Below, one piece after another: positions 9,391 through 17,562 of a stretch of 64,000 nucleotides of DNA (positions within the stretch are counted from its first letter, which is position 1; the number at the start of each line of letters is the position of its first letter). The stretch comes from CBDDLD01 sp965250025 (GTDB lineage Bacteria > Bacteroidota > Bacteroidia > Flavobacteriales > Flavobacteriaceae), in NCBI GenBank assembly GCA_965250025.1, contig OZ252283.1, forward strand, positions 1,922,001 through 1,986,000, in the 5' to 3' direction. The notes under the pieces were generated by a model. That model worked only from the letters and a program-made list of their open reading frames with translations, made no database searches and was not told the origin of the DNA. The position numbers were made by a program, and so were the translations under genes.

Positions 9391-9420
9391 TGTTTAATTT
9401 TTTTGTGAAAACTTTAAACA
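9391..9420. promoter_or_regulatory. Operator site A1 (TGTTTAA-N16-TTAAACA), blh promoter side
   Basis: Inverted heptamers TGTTTAA (9391-9397) and TTAAACA (9414-9420) are separated by exactly 16 nt. Read on the minus strand, the half-site at 9397-9391 is followed after 5 nt by TATTTTAA (9385-9378), a weak match to the TAnnTTTG -7 box, then the blh ATG at 9364. The half-sites, 16-nt spacing and 5-nt distance to the -7 box are those of the sites at 28856 and 37438. No TTG sits at the expected -33 place, so transcription may need an activator. Confidence 0.65.
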
Positions 9421-9447
9421 TTTTTTGTTTAACAATATGTAAATTTG
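9404..9447 (+). promoter_or_regulatory. Proteorhodopsin promoter with a degenerate operator
   Basis: The -7 box is TAAATTTG at 9440-9447, a perfect TAnnTTTG. Exactly 5 nt upstream lies TTTAACA (9428-9434), one mismatch from the half-site TTAAACA. Further upstream TTTTGTGAAAACTTTA resembles the left half of the 37.4-kb site (TTTTGTTTAAACTTTA) with only two mismatches, but the spacer is 17 instead of 16 nt. There is no TTG 19 nt upstream of the -7 box. Predicted transcription starts near 9453, about 16 nt before the ATG. Confidence 0.6.
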
Positions 9448-9455
9448 ATTAAACA
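9426..9455. promoter_or_regulatory. Operator site A2 (TGTTTAA-N16-TTAAACA) over the proteorhodopsin promoter
   Basis: A second exact inverted pair, TGTTTAA (9426-9432) and TTAAACA (9449-9455), again has a 16-nt spacer. It encloses the proteorhodopsin -7 box and the probable transcription start, a position that would suit repression. Only 5 nt separate it from site A1, so the inner halves of A1 and A2 form a third inverted pair. Confidence 0.6.
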
Positions 9456-9468
9456 AAAATAAATAATT

Positions 9469-10203
9469 ATGAATACGCTAACCACCCTTTATGCAGGAGT
9501 AGACAAAATTGCTACCGATGACTACGTTGGCTTTACATTCTTTGTAGGATGTATGGCCATGATGGCCGCTTCGGCCTTTTTCTTTTTCTCGATGAATAGT
9601 TTTGATCGCAAATGGAGAACCTCTATTCTGGTTTCAGGTTTAATAACTTTTATTGCAGCAGTACACTACTGGTATATGAGAGATTATTGGGCTGCAAATG
9701 CTGAATCACCAACTTTTTTCAGATATGTGGATTGGATTCTTACAGTACCTCTCATGTGTGTAGAGTTCTACCTGATCCTTAAAGTTGCCGGCGCCCGAAA
9801 ATCGCTTATGTGGAAGTTAATCTTCTTATCTGTAATAATGCTCGTTACCGGTTACTTCGGTGAGGCCGTTTACAGAGATCAGGCTTGGCTATGGGGATTA
9901 ATTTCTGGTATTGCTTACTTCATTATCGTCTATATGATCTGGCTCGGAGAGGCAAAGAAATTGGCTGAACAAGCAGGAGGTGCCGTATTAAAGGCCCATA
10001 AAACATTATGTTGGTTTGTATTAGTTGGTTGGGCTATATATCCTTTAGGCTACATGGCTGGAACTCCCGGATGGTACGACGGTATCTTCAGTGGTCTACA
10101 AATGGATGTTATTTACAACATAGGCGATGCAGTGAATAAAATTGGATTCGGTCTGGTTATCTATAACCTAGCTGTTAATGCCACATCCACTTCTGAAGCT
10201 TAA
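9469..10203 (+). CDS. Proteorhodopsin, light-driven proton pump (green type)
   Basis: This 244-residue seven-helix retinal protein is predicted to pump protons outward under light. Retinal attaches at Lys224 (DAVNKIGFG). Helix C carries the DTE triad: proton acceptor Asp88 (RYVDW), Thr92 and donor Glu99, i.e. the proton-pump signature rather than the NDQ (sodium) or NTQ (chloride) types. His66 is the counterion-partner histidine (22 residues before Asp88, as in the classical protein). The spectral-tuning position, eight residues after Asp88, is Met96, the usual residue in Flavobacteriia and associated with green absorption. It is followed by a terminator and is divergent from blh. Confidence 0.98.
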   Translation: MNTLTTLYAGVDKIATDDYVGFTFFVGCMAMMAASAFFFFSMNSFDRKWRTSILVSGLITFIAAVHYWYMRDYWAANAESPTFFRYVDWILTVPLMCVEFYLILKVAGARKSLMWKLIFLSVIMLVTGYFGEAVYRDQAWLWGLISGIAYFIIVYMIWLGEAKKLAEQAGGAVLKAHKTLCWFVLVGWAIYPLGYMAGTPGWYDGIFSGLQMDVIYNIGDAVNKIGFGLVIYNLAVNATSTSEA

Positions 10204-10220
10204 TTTTAGTTTAGTTAGAA

Positions 10221-10248
10221 AAAAACCTCTCAGTTGAGAGGTTTTTTT
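10221..10248. terminator. Bidirectional terminator between proteorhodopsin and the MATE gene
   Basis: AACCTCTC (10224-10231) pairs with GAGAGGTT (10236-10243) around a 4-nt loop. An A run on one side and a T run on the other let it act on both converging genes. Confidence 0.9.
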
Positions 10249-10252
10249 ATTT

Positions 10253-11659
10253 CTAGACTTTAACGGATTTCCAATGTCCTTTTTTAAACCATATAATACC
10301 AATGACTGCTATTAATACTTCAGCTAAGGTTATAGCCATAAATACCCCCAAAGGTCCAAAATCAAAGTATATAGCCATCAGATAGGCAAATGGCAACTGA
10401 AACAGCCAAAAGCATATAAAGTTGATATAAGTCGGAGTTTTGGTATCTCCAGCCCCATTGAAAGCATTGATCACAACCATACCGTAACCGTAGAAAAGGT
10501 AACCGGCTGCTATGATCCTAAGGCACAGCGCTCCATTTTTAACCACCTCTGCTTCCGGAGTAAATAAAGTTATGATCTGAGGCGCAAACAATAGATATAC
10601 TACAGAAACCAATGCCATGAATATGGCACTGTATTTACCTGTCTTCCATACGGATTGTTCTGCTCTGTCTGGCTTCTGAGCACCTAAATTTTGTCCGACT
10701 AATGTTGCTGCTGCATTACTCATTCCCCATGCCGGCATTAACGTAAACATCATTACACGAATGGCTATGGTATATCCGGCCAGTACCTCGCTACCAAACT
10801 CACTCATAATTCGCATAAGTACCACCCAAGAGGAGGTTCCTATTAAAAACTGACCAATACCTCCTAAAGATACTTTTATAAGATTGAGCATTACCGATAC
10901 CCGAAGTACCAGATCTTTAAACCCTACTTTGATCCTACTCCAACCATAAAACAGTACCAATAATTGGAACACAACTGCCGTTCCTCTTCCTATAGTTGTG
11001 GCAATAGCAGCACCTTCAACACCATATTCAGGAAATGGGCCGATCCCAAAAATGAACAATGGATCGAGAATAATATTCAATCCGTTGGACACCACCAAAG
11101 CCCACATGGCGACTGAGGCATCTCCGGCACCTCTGAAAATGGCATTGATCAAAAAGAGTAGCATGATCGTTACGTTACCACCAAGTAAGATTTGAGTATA
11201 GCCATACCCCTCTTCTATAAGGTCGGCTTCACCGCCCATTAAACCAAGGATCTCTTTGGGGTAAAGTATACCAATAACGCTAATTCCTGCGGCTACCAAG
11301 ATGCCTAAGAAAATCACCTGAACAGCAGACTGTGACGCGCCTTCTTTGTCTTGTTCGCCAATACGTCTTGCCACTATGGCTGTTGCAGCCATACTCAATC
11401 CTATAGCCACAGCGTAAACCAGAGTAATTACCGATTCTGTTAATCCTATCGTTGCCACAGCATTGACGCTAACTTTAGATACAAAGAAAATATCGACGAT
11501 AGCAAATATAGATTCCATGAGCATTTCCAATATCATTGGAATAGATAGCATAAAGACTGCTCTACGAATACTACCGGATGTAAAATCTTGTTCCTTACCA
11601 GAAACTGCGATTCTAAAATATTTGAAAAATTGTTTTATTGAGATTTTATTTGATTGCAT
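10253..11659 (-). CDS. MATE family multidrug/sodium efflux transporter
   Basis: This 468-residue membrane protein has twelve predicted helices in two homologous halves, typical of MATE antiporters exporting cationic compounds in exchange for Na+ or H+. Family features include the early SIPMILEMLMESIF helix, the SMAATAIVARRIGE segment, GNVTIMLLFLINAIFRGAGD and, in the second half, MPAWGMSNAAATLVGQNLGA with a repeated INAFNGAGDT motif. The first ~30 residues are a non-membrane extension. It faces proteorhodopsin across a shared terminator. Substrate unknown. Confidence 0.92.
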   Translation of the reverse strand: MQSNKISIKQFFKYFRIAVSGKEQDFTSGSIRRAVFMLSIPMILEMLMESIFAIVDIFFVSKVSVNAVATIGLTESVITLVYAVAIGLSMAATAIVARRIGEQDKEGASQSAVQVIFLGILVAAGISVIGILYPKEILGLMGGEADLIEEGYGYTQILLGGNVTIMLLFLINAIFRGAGDASVAMWALVVSNGLNIILDPLFIFGIGPFPEYGVEGAAIATTIGRGTAVVFQLLVLFYGWSRIKVGFKDLVLRVSVMLNLIKVSLGGIGQFLIGTSSWVVLMRIMSEFGSEVLAGYTIAIRVMMFTLMPAWGMSNAAATLVGQNLGAQKPDRAEQSVWKTGKYSAIFMALVSVVYLLFAPQIITLFTPEAEVVKNGALCLRIIAAGYLFYGYGMVVINAFNGAGDTKTPTYINFICFWLFQLPFAYLMAIYFDFGPLGVFMAITLAEVLIAVIGIIWFKKGHWKSVKV

Positions 11660-11812
11660 GATCTTAATATTAAATATAAAAATTGGTCAAACAGAGTTAT
11701 TTGACTCTTAAACATCACTTGAAGTTGTGATAACTTTTTCCGAATATTTTACTTATGCAATCATGGTTACAAAGATGTAAAAAAAATTGACACCTGCAAT
11801 CAAAAAATTAAT

Positions 11813-11923
11813 CTAATCCTTTTTCCCAATTTTATTATAAGCCCGTATCATGACTATAGCCCACACAGCTACCAGAAATATAACAACACCCGAAAACCAA
11901 AAAACAATATCATTTGCTTCCAT
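11813..11923 (-). CDS. Small single-span membrane protein (36 aa)
   Basis: A 36-codon frame starts with MEANDIVFWF, contains one hydrophobic helix (~residues 8-26) and ends in a basic tail with IGKKD. Its ATG lies inside the last codons of the preceding 62-residue gene (14-nt overlap), implying translational coupling and favouring a real gene. It closes the cluster that includes CcsBA and the truncated haemoglobin. I do not recognise the family; the context suggests a small component linked to cytochrome c assembly or respiration (inference). Confidence 0.6.
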   Translation of the reverse strand: MEANDIVFWFSGVVIFLVAVWAIVMIRAYNKIGKKD

Positions 11924-12098
11924 TATCAACGAGTTTTAAATAGATCATTACACCCAATAATGTAGGGGCCCATAAGCCTACAAATATTCCGTGCATTTGA
12001 TCTCCGGTTAAAAATAAGTATTCAGCAACAAGAATTATAACTGCACATAATACCAACATAAAAAGGTTAGCAGTTCCTAATTTTTTGAAGTAATTCAT
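11910..12098 (-). CDS. Small two-span membrane protein (62 aa)
   Basis: This 62-residue protein has a short basic N-terminus (MNYFKKLG) and two hydrophobic helices (~10-30 and ~36-56). It lies 53 nt downstream of the CcsBA gene on the same strand and overlaps the next small gene by 14 nt. I do not recognise a named family. Position and overlap suggest that it belongs to the cytochrome c biogenesis transcript. Confidence 0.7.
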   Translation of the reverse strand: MNYFKKLGTANLFMLVLCAVIILVAEYLFLTGDQMHGIFVGLWAPTLLGVMIYLKLVDNGSK

Positions 12099-12151
12099 CT
12101 TGAGGGTTCATTAATTTAGCGTCCTCAAGTTAATAAAATTTTAACATTTTT

Positions 12152-15100
12152 TCACTTCTTATAGAAGCGATTATAATTGCGGTATGCAAAAAAGGCAATG
12201 ATGGCAATAATGGCAAGTGTAATAGCTATAAACTGGAAGCTTAATATCTGATCACCACTAGCGTAAGAATGTAAGCCTGATAAATAAAAGTTAACACCAA
12301 AATAAGTCATCAGTATTGTACCATATGCCAAAACAGACATTAGATTGTAAAACCATCGGCCTCTTAATCCGGGAACCAGACGCATGTGTATTACAAAAGC
12401 ATAGATCATAATACTAATAAGTGCCCAGGTTTCTTTTGGATCCCATCCCCAATAACGTCCCCAACTTTCGTTGGCCCACATACCTCCTAAAAAGTTTCCG
12501 ATGGTAAGCATTACCAGTCCTACTGTCAAGGCCATTTCATTAATAACCGTTAACTCTTTGAGGTTTAAAAGCATACGCTCTTTATTCTTTTTATTGGTAA
12601 GAATCATGAGTAATAATGCAACTAAGCCCAGGATCATACCCAAAGTAAACGGACCGTAGCTTGCTACAATTACAGAGACATGGATCATTAACCAATAGCC
12701 TTGTAATACCGGTTCTAAATTTGCAATGGCAGGATCCATCCAATTCCAATGCGCAACCATAAGTATTATTGACGCTACAAATGCGGTGGCGGCTATCGTA
12801 AGATTGCTTTTTCTTCCAAATAATAACCCAAATAACATGGTAGACCAAGCCACATATATCATAGATTCGTAGGCATCACTCCACGGTGCATGACCTGAAA
12901 TGTACCAACGGGCAATCAACCCAAATACATGTATCGTGAATAACACAATGATAACACCTACAAGTATTTTGACCAATACCTTAATGGTCTTGCTTTGATG
13001 TTTGAATATCTGCACAATAAGCAGTATAAACAATAATGTTCCGGCATACATGTACCAACTGAAGAGTTTCTTGAATACATCATATTTGTTATATAAGATC
13101 TCTGTTTTGATCTTATTATCAGTAAGCATTACTTCGGCACCATATTTCTGCTGCGTTTTTTTAATGCCCTCCAAAACACTCTCTGCTTTTGAAAAATCTC
13201 CGGTTTGTTTGGCATTATTAAGTGTCAACAGATAGGCAGAAAAGCCATTATTGATGAAATTACCATATAATGTATCTTTGATCTGCGTTCTGAGATTTTC
13301 CTCCCTGAATTCTAGCGAAGACACCCATTTGTTATTCTCATCATCCGGAATTGGAAAAATCTTTATCGATCGGCCTTCAATAGTATTGTATAATAAGTTT
13401 ACACGCTGATCGGTCTCTTTAAATTCTTTTTGAAATCCATTCGGTACCTGTGCTTTGTACGCATCTTCCAGATAAGGCGCCAATTTATAGCGTCCGTTTG
13501 GTGTAAAAAAGTCTACCAAGCTCACATACTTTTGACTCTTGTCTACGCCTATAATAGAACGAATGGAATCGCCTTTCCGTGGTTTCAAATAGATGACAGG
13601 CACATTATACCATAATAACGGACTTTCCTGTATGGATAAAAACACCTGATTGGCATCAAAAATACCGTAATGGTCTTTCTTACTCAATTTACGTAACATC
13701 TCCGAAGCATAGGTATTCATTGGCATCATACGACCACTATAATCTTGAATAACCATTTCACCAAATTTAGCGGCATGTGCTTTTGGAGTAACATTGACTT
13801 TTAAGATGGAATCTATTTGAGTAACACCGGGTTTGGAATGGTCATGGCCATCATTGGCAGAATGTTGTTGTGCGAATCCATTTAATCCAAATAGAATAAG
13901 CAGTACAGCTGTAAGCTTTGATTTTTTGGTTTTGATTTTCCCTAGGCGTTTTCTAAGCTCATCAAAACGGGTATGTCTGGCAAATAAAATGGCCATTAAT
14001 CCAAAATAAAGCATCATATAACCGGCATAGGTCAGTAAGGTTCCCCAATAATCATGATTTACAGAAAGTATGGTTCCTTTTTCATCCGGATCAAAACTGG
14101 CTTGAAAAAAACGATATCCCCTATGATCAAGGATATGATTCATATAGATATGATAGTCAAAATCCCCTTTTTCTTTATCAATAACGGTGACCTTACTTTC
14201 ATAGGAAGAATAACTGTTTTCGGTTCCCGGATAACGCTCAGCAATAAAATCGTTGAGCTTTACCTCAAATGGCAACTCCAGTATTCTGGAGCCGTATTGC
14301 AATGAGATATCCAATCCCCCTACTTTAATATCTTCAAAACCGTTAAAACTGCCTTTACCGCCCAAAAGGTTAACCTGCTTTGTTTCGCCGTTAGCAGTAA
14401 CTTCCAAAACAATACCATCTTCATCGCCTTTGAGAATCTGTGGCTTTTTAACAATATCAAAATGCCCTTTCACCACAGGCTTTGGAAATACCATTTGCAT
14501 ATTTCCGATGATATAACGCGATCTCAGATTAAGGGGTTGTATACTGTCTTTTACAAGTTTTCCCGTAGCTCCAGTTGCCATCGTCATATACTCCCCTTCA
14601 TAAGGTGATTCTATAAACAACCCTTCAGGAGTATTGGTAATATTAATAGCACCATTAATCTTATTGTTCAGTGAGATCAGGATATTATGTATGCTCTGTG
14701 TCTCTCCGTCTTTTAGAAAATGATTATGAGGTTGGCCATTTCCCGCTTCGACCAATTTAAGGTATGAGGTTCCAGTTTCATCTGGAATGATATCTTTTTC
14801 TGCCCCGGTAATAAACTTCTTCAGTTTAAAGTTTACAGGTGTATTATCATAGGTTATGGTTTCATCAAAGGTATTATTCAAACGTTCTGAAAAATCGACT
14901 TCCCTATAAAAATTATAGCGTTGTAAAACCCCGTCAATTTTATAATCGCCTACAATGTATGCTGTGACATATGTTTTTTGAGATAAAAACTGATTCTCGG
15001 TGGCGCCTTCTCTAATAGACATCATCCCTTCATAACCAATATATCGTGTTACAAATGCTCCAAGGAGAATGAATATGAACGCCAAGTGCAGAATTAAAGT

Positions 15101-15343
15101 CGCCCACTTTTCTTTTTTAAACAATCTGTATCTGAAAATGTTCCCCATAAAATTGATGACAAAAAACACCATTATAGCTTCAAACCACCATGCATTATAG
15201 ATCATGGTTCTGGTGTAAGGTGTAGGCGACGTTTCCATATTCCTATCCAGAATAGTTCCCGTTGCCATGGCAACAGCAAAAACAATAAAAAGGACAGCAG
15301 TAAGACGAGTTGAAAAGAGGAAGTTTGCGATTTTCTTTTGCAT
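12152..15343 (-). CDS. ccsBA: Fused system II cytochrome c synthase CcsBA
   Basis: This 1063-residue fusion of ResB/CcsB and CcsA exports haem and attaches it to CXXCH motifs of c-type cytochromes at the outer face of the inner membrane. The N-terminal third has four ResB-like helices (for example FSTRLTAVLFIVFAVAM) with a large periplasmic domain. After a middle helix near residue 470-490 and a second soluble stretch, the C-terminal CcsA part (~780-1063) holds the haem-handling WWD motif (ESWGRYWGWDPKETW) and conserved periplasmic histidines. Bacteroidota commonly carry this fused form. It lies 85 nt downstream of the truncated haemoglobin gene on the same strand. Confidence 0.94.
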   Translation of the reverse strand: MQKKIANFLFSTRLTAVLFIVFAVAMATGTILDRNMETSPTPYTRTMIYNAWWFEAIMVFFVINFMGNIFRYRLFKKEKWATLILHLAFIFILLGAFVTRYIGYEGMMSIREGATENQFLSQKTYVTAYIVGDYKIDGVLQRYNFYREVDFSERLNNTFDETITYDNTPVNFKLKKFITGAEKDIIPDETGTSYLKLVEAGNGQPHNHFLKDGETQSIHNILISLNNKINGAINITNTPEGLFIESPYEGEYMTMATGATGKLVKDSIQPLNLRSRYIIGNMQMVFPKPVVKGHFDIVKKPQILKGDEDGIVLEVTANGETKQVNLLGGKGSFNGFEDIKVGGLDISLQYGSRILELPFEVKLNDFIAERYPGTENSYSSYESKVTVIDKEKGDFDYHIYMNHILDHRGYRFFQASFDPDEKGTILSVNHDYWGTLLTYAGYMMLYFGLMAILFARHTRFDELRKRLGKIKTKKSKLTAVLLILFGLNGFAQQHSANDGHDHSKPGVTQIDSILKVNVTPKAHAAKFGEMVIQDYSGRMMPMNTYASEMLRKLSKKDHYGIFDANQVFLSIQESPLLWYNVPVIYLKPRKGDSIRSIIGVDKSQKYVSLVDFFTPNGRYKLAPYLEDAYKAQVPNGFQKEFKETDQRVNLLYNTIEGRSIKIFPIPDDENNKWVSSLEFREENLRTQIKDTLYGNFINNGFSAYLLTLNNAKQTGDFSKAESVLEGIKKTQQKYGAEVMLTDNKIKTEILYNKYDVFKKLFSWYMYAGTLLFILLIVQIFKHQSKTIKVLVKILVGVIIVLFTIHVFGLIARWYISGHAPWSDAYESMIYVAWSTMLFGLLFGRKSNLTIAATAFVASIILMVAHWNWMDPAIANLEPVLQGYWLMIHVSVIVASYGPFTLGMILGLVALLLMILTNKKNKERMLLNLKELTVINEMALTVGLVMLTIGNFLGGMWANESWGRYWGWDPKETWALISIMIYAFVIHMRLVPGLRGRWFYNLMSVLAYGTILMTYFGVNFYLSGLHSYASGDQILSFQFIAITLAIIAIIAFFAYRNYNRFYKK

Positions 15344-15428
15344 AGCGAAAGGGCTTTTTTAAGCTCGTGCAAAGATAAGGTTTTTTAGTGATTCTAAGGT
15401 CCGAAAAATGCATGCAAATTCGACTGAA

Positions 15429-15815
15429 TCATTTTCTGGATTCAAATATCTTTAAATATAAAAACGTTCCCATTTTTCGGGCTCTTCGTTTGGCATTTTC
15501 AGCATAGTCCCCTTCAAAAAGTTCATCGATAGTCTGATACCACAAATTAAGCCATAATCCAAAGTGTAATTCTGTAATGCTATGATGGTGTTGTTTATCA
15601 ACCTTAACATGGGCTTCTAAGGGATTTCCTAAATATTTAGTTTTTAAGAACAAGCTCGATTCCCAAAATGTTGTCAACAACTCCAAATGTGCCTCCCAAT
15701 CTTTAATCGTATTATTAAAAAATGGTCCGAGCACATCATCTGCTCTTACTTTTTCATAAAAAGATCTTACCAATAAGGCGACATCTTCACGGGTTTTAAT
15801 ATCGTGTTTTTGCAT
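15429..15815 (-). CDS. Group III truncated haemoglobin
   Basis: This 128-residue 2-on-2 globin lacks the glycine motifs of groups I and II and matches group III (TrHb3). Visible features are the FYEKVRADDVLGPFF B/CE region, the central WESSLF segment, and HHHSITELHFGLWL containing the proximal histidine. Group III members are usually linked to microaerobic or nitrosative conditions. The gene sits between a small membrane protein and the CcsBA haem-attachment enzyme, downstream of a Crp/Fnr operator, which fits a role in NO/O2 handling (inference). Confidence 0.93.
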   Translation of the reverse strand: MQKHDIKTREDVALLVRSFYEKVRADDVLGPFFNNTIKDWEAHLELLTTFWESSLFLKTKYLGNPLEAHVKVDKQHHHSITELHFGLWLNLWYQTIDELFEGDYAENAKRRARKMGTFLYLKIFESRK

Positions 15816-15837
15816 TTAGCTAAAATATTAATTCTGT

Positions 15838-16119
15838 TTATAAAGCATACACGCCAATAACAATTGCATTGACCACCAAACTCAACAGTAATAAGTTAAA
15901 GGTAATTTTATATCTCAACTGTGCCAATACCGAAGCATTATATGCCATACAAACGATGGTGCATAACGATAAACCTATAATAAAATTGGTACTTATGGCC
16001 ATTTGAGAAATATAAAAAACGGCAACGGATCCAAGACAACTCTGAAAAATAATGCTAAGTGGAATGTAAGCGTAATAGTTTTTTTTAAAATCTTCGAATA
16101 AATGGTTGTAAATTTTCAT
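15838..16119 (-). CDS. Uncharacterised small membrane protein (93 aa)
   Basis: This 93-residue protein has three predicted membrane helices (~18-38, 44-62, 70-92) after a polar N-terminus (MKIYNHLFEDFKKNYY). It is the first gene of the leftward cluster and begins 53 nt from the Crp/Fnr operator at 16173. It is followed 22 nt later by the truncated haemoglobin. I do not recognise a named family; a role connected with the haemoglobin is inferred from context only. Confidence 0.72.
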   Translation of the reverse strand: MKIYNHLFEDFKKNYYAYIPLSIIFQSCLGSVAVFYISQMAISTNFIIGLSLCTIVCMAYNASVLAQLRYKITFNLLLLSLVVNAIVIGVYAL

Positions 16120-16172
16120 AATTATCAGCTTTAATTAGTAATTCAAAATTCTTAAGATTACTTTTACTTTTT

Positions 16173-16188
16173 TATGATTCAAATCATA
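16173..16188. promoter_or_regulatory. Palindromic Crp/Fnr-type operator TATGAT-N4-ATCATA
   Basis: This perfect 6+6 bp inverted repeat with a 4-nt centre lies in the 74-bp divergent gap between the membrane protein/haemoglobin cluster and the Crp/Fnr gene, ending 5 nt before the regulator's ATG. The half-sites are one base from the FNR consensus (TTGAT-N4-ATCAA). It suggests autoregulation plus control of the leftward cluster, and matches the palindrome at 2973-2988. Confidence 0.6.
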
Positions 16189-16193
16189 ATGAA

Positions 16194-16781
16194 ATGATTC
16201 CGACCAAAGTCCTTGAAGCTCATGGTGCCGTAATAAAATCGTATGGTAAAGCATCTATTATTTTTAGTGAAGAGACTCCTGCTAAATTTTATTTTCAGAT
16301 CAAATCAGGGAAAGTGAAAGCTTTCAATCTTACAGAAGATGGTAAAGAATTTGCCCAAGGTTTTTTTGAGTCTGGCGACTCCTTTGGGGAACCCCCTTTA
16401 ATAGGTGAGTTTAATTATCCTGCCACAACAGTAGCCATTGAGAATTGTGAACTTTACGTATTGCCCAAAGCTACTTTTTTTGAATTGTTGAAAACACATC
16501 CTAATCTTCATCTGAAGATTACTCAAGTCATCTCTAAACGCATGATGTACAAGGCCACGATTATGAAAGAGATATCCATTTACCCTCCTGAACACCGCAT
16601 CTTTACCTTATTAAACTACCTGAAACAAACGTCTGAAAGTCAATCGCCTTATGAAGTGACATTGACACGTCAACAAATCTCAGAATTAACAGGGTTGCGT
16701 GTTGAAACCGTGATTAAGGCTATAAAAAAATTAGAAAGCGCTCAAAAATTATCTATAAAAGACCGGAAAGTATATCTTTAA
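16194..16781 (+). CDS. Crp/Fnr family transcriptional regulator
   Basis: This 195-residue regulator has an N-terminal cyclic-nucleotide-binding-like beta-roll (~20-115), a long dimer helix (~100-125) and a C-terminal winged helix. The recognition helix, in TRQQISELTGLRVETVIKAI, keeps the Glu of FNR's ETxSR contact motif but has Ile-Lys where FNR has Ser-Arg. There is no N-terminal cysteine cluster (the only Cys is in ENCELYVL), so it is not an Fe-S FNR; sensing of haem/NO or another ligand is possible. A matching palindrome lies immediately upstream. It is divergent from the haemoglobin/CcsBA cluster. Confidence 0.92.
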   Translation: MIPTKVLEAHGAVIKSYGKASIIFSEETPAKFYFQIKSGKVKAFNLTEDGKEFAQGFFESGDSFGEPPLIGEFNYPATTVAIENCELYVLPKATFFELLKTHPNLHLKITQVISKRMMYKATIMKEISIYPPEHRIFTLLNYLKQTSESQSPYEVTLTRQQISELTGLRVETVIKAIKKLESAQKLSIKDRKVYL

Positions 16782-16800
16782 ATATCCCTATTTTAGCAAC

Positions 16801-17562
16801 ATGATTTCAGTTGTAATTCTGGGTGCCGGTAATGTAGCCTCGCACTTGTTTAAAGCGTTTCAAAATTCAGAATCGGTAACGATAGTACAATGGTATAACA
16901 GGTCTATCAATGCCATCTCATCTTATGGTAATACGGTTAGCATTACGGATAATCTGGATGATTTAGTAGATGCTGATGTTTATCTTATAGCGGTCAGTGA
17001 CACTGCCATTAAGCCACTATCGCAACGTTTAAATTTTGATAATCGCCTTGTAGTACATACGTCGGGAAGTGTTAATATTCATGATATTGATAAGAAGCAT
17101 AAACGTGGTGTTTTTTATCCGTTACAGACCTTTTCCAAGGCTGCTGAAATCGATTTTGGAGAGGTACCTATCTGTATTGAAGCCATTGATAAAACAGATT
17201 TGGAGGCCTTAAAACAATTGGCTGAAGCTCTGGGCAGCAACTATTACAAAATAAGTACCGAGCAGCGACAAACATTACATGTTTCGGCGGTGTATGTCAA
17301 TAATTTTGTCAATCAATTGTATAGGATCGCTCATGAGATCAGTGATGCTAAAAGTATTAATTTTGATATTCTGAAACCGTTGATACTGGAAACCGCCAAA
17401 AAAGTTCAGGAATTGTCGCCTTACATGGCGCAAACGGGTCCGGCAATGCGGAATGACAAAGCGACCATAAAAAAGCACCTCAAGCTAATAGAAAATGAGG
17501 AGCATAAAGCCATATACGAATTACTAACGCAATCAATTAAAAAGACACATGGACGACGATAA
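16801..17562 (+). CDS. Rossmann-fold/DUF2520 protein
   Basis: This 253-residue protein has an N-terminal NAD(P)-binding Rossmann domain (VVILGAGNVASHL, residues 4-16) and a C-terminal helical DUF2520 domain, an arrangement like pyrroline-5-carboxylate reductase and ketopantoate reductase relatives. The HTSGSV and GVFYPLQTFSK motifs of the family are present. The exact reaction is unknown. It overlaps the next gene by 14 nt, so the two are translationally coupled, as commonly seen for this pair in Bacteroidota. Confidence 0.88.
   Translation: MISVVILGAGNVASHLFKAFQNSESVTIVQWYNRSINAISSYGNTVSITDNLDDLVDADVYLIAVSDTAIKPLSQRLNFDNRLVVHTSGSVNIHDIDKKHKRGVFYPLQTFSKAAEIDFGEVPICIEAIDKTDLEALKQLAEALGSNYYKISTEQRQTLHVSAVYVNNFVNQLYRIAHEISDAKSINFDILKPLILETAKKVQELSPYMAQTGPAMRNDKATIKKHLKLIENEEHKAIYELLTQSIKKTHGRR

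Noticed and set aside
9365..9421. In-frame extension of blh to an ATG at 9421
   Set aside because: It would place coding sequence over operator A1 and upstream of the predicted promoter; the ATG at 9364 precedes the first membrane helix directly.
11696..11734. Inverted repeats upstream of the MATE gene (GTCAAA...TTTGAC; ATCAC...GTGAT)
   Set aside because: Spacing (8 nt) differs from both shared operators and nothing else supports a specific regulator.
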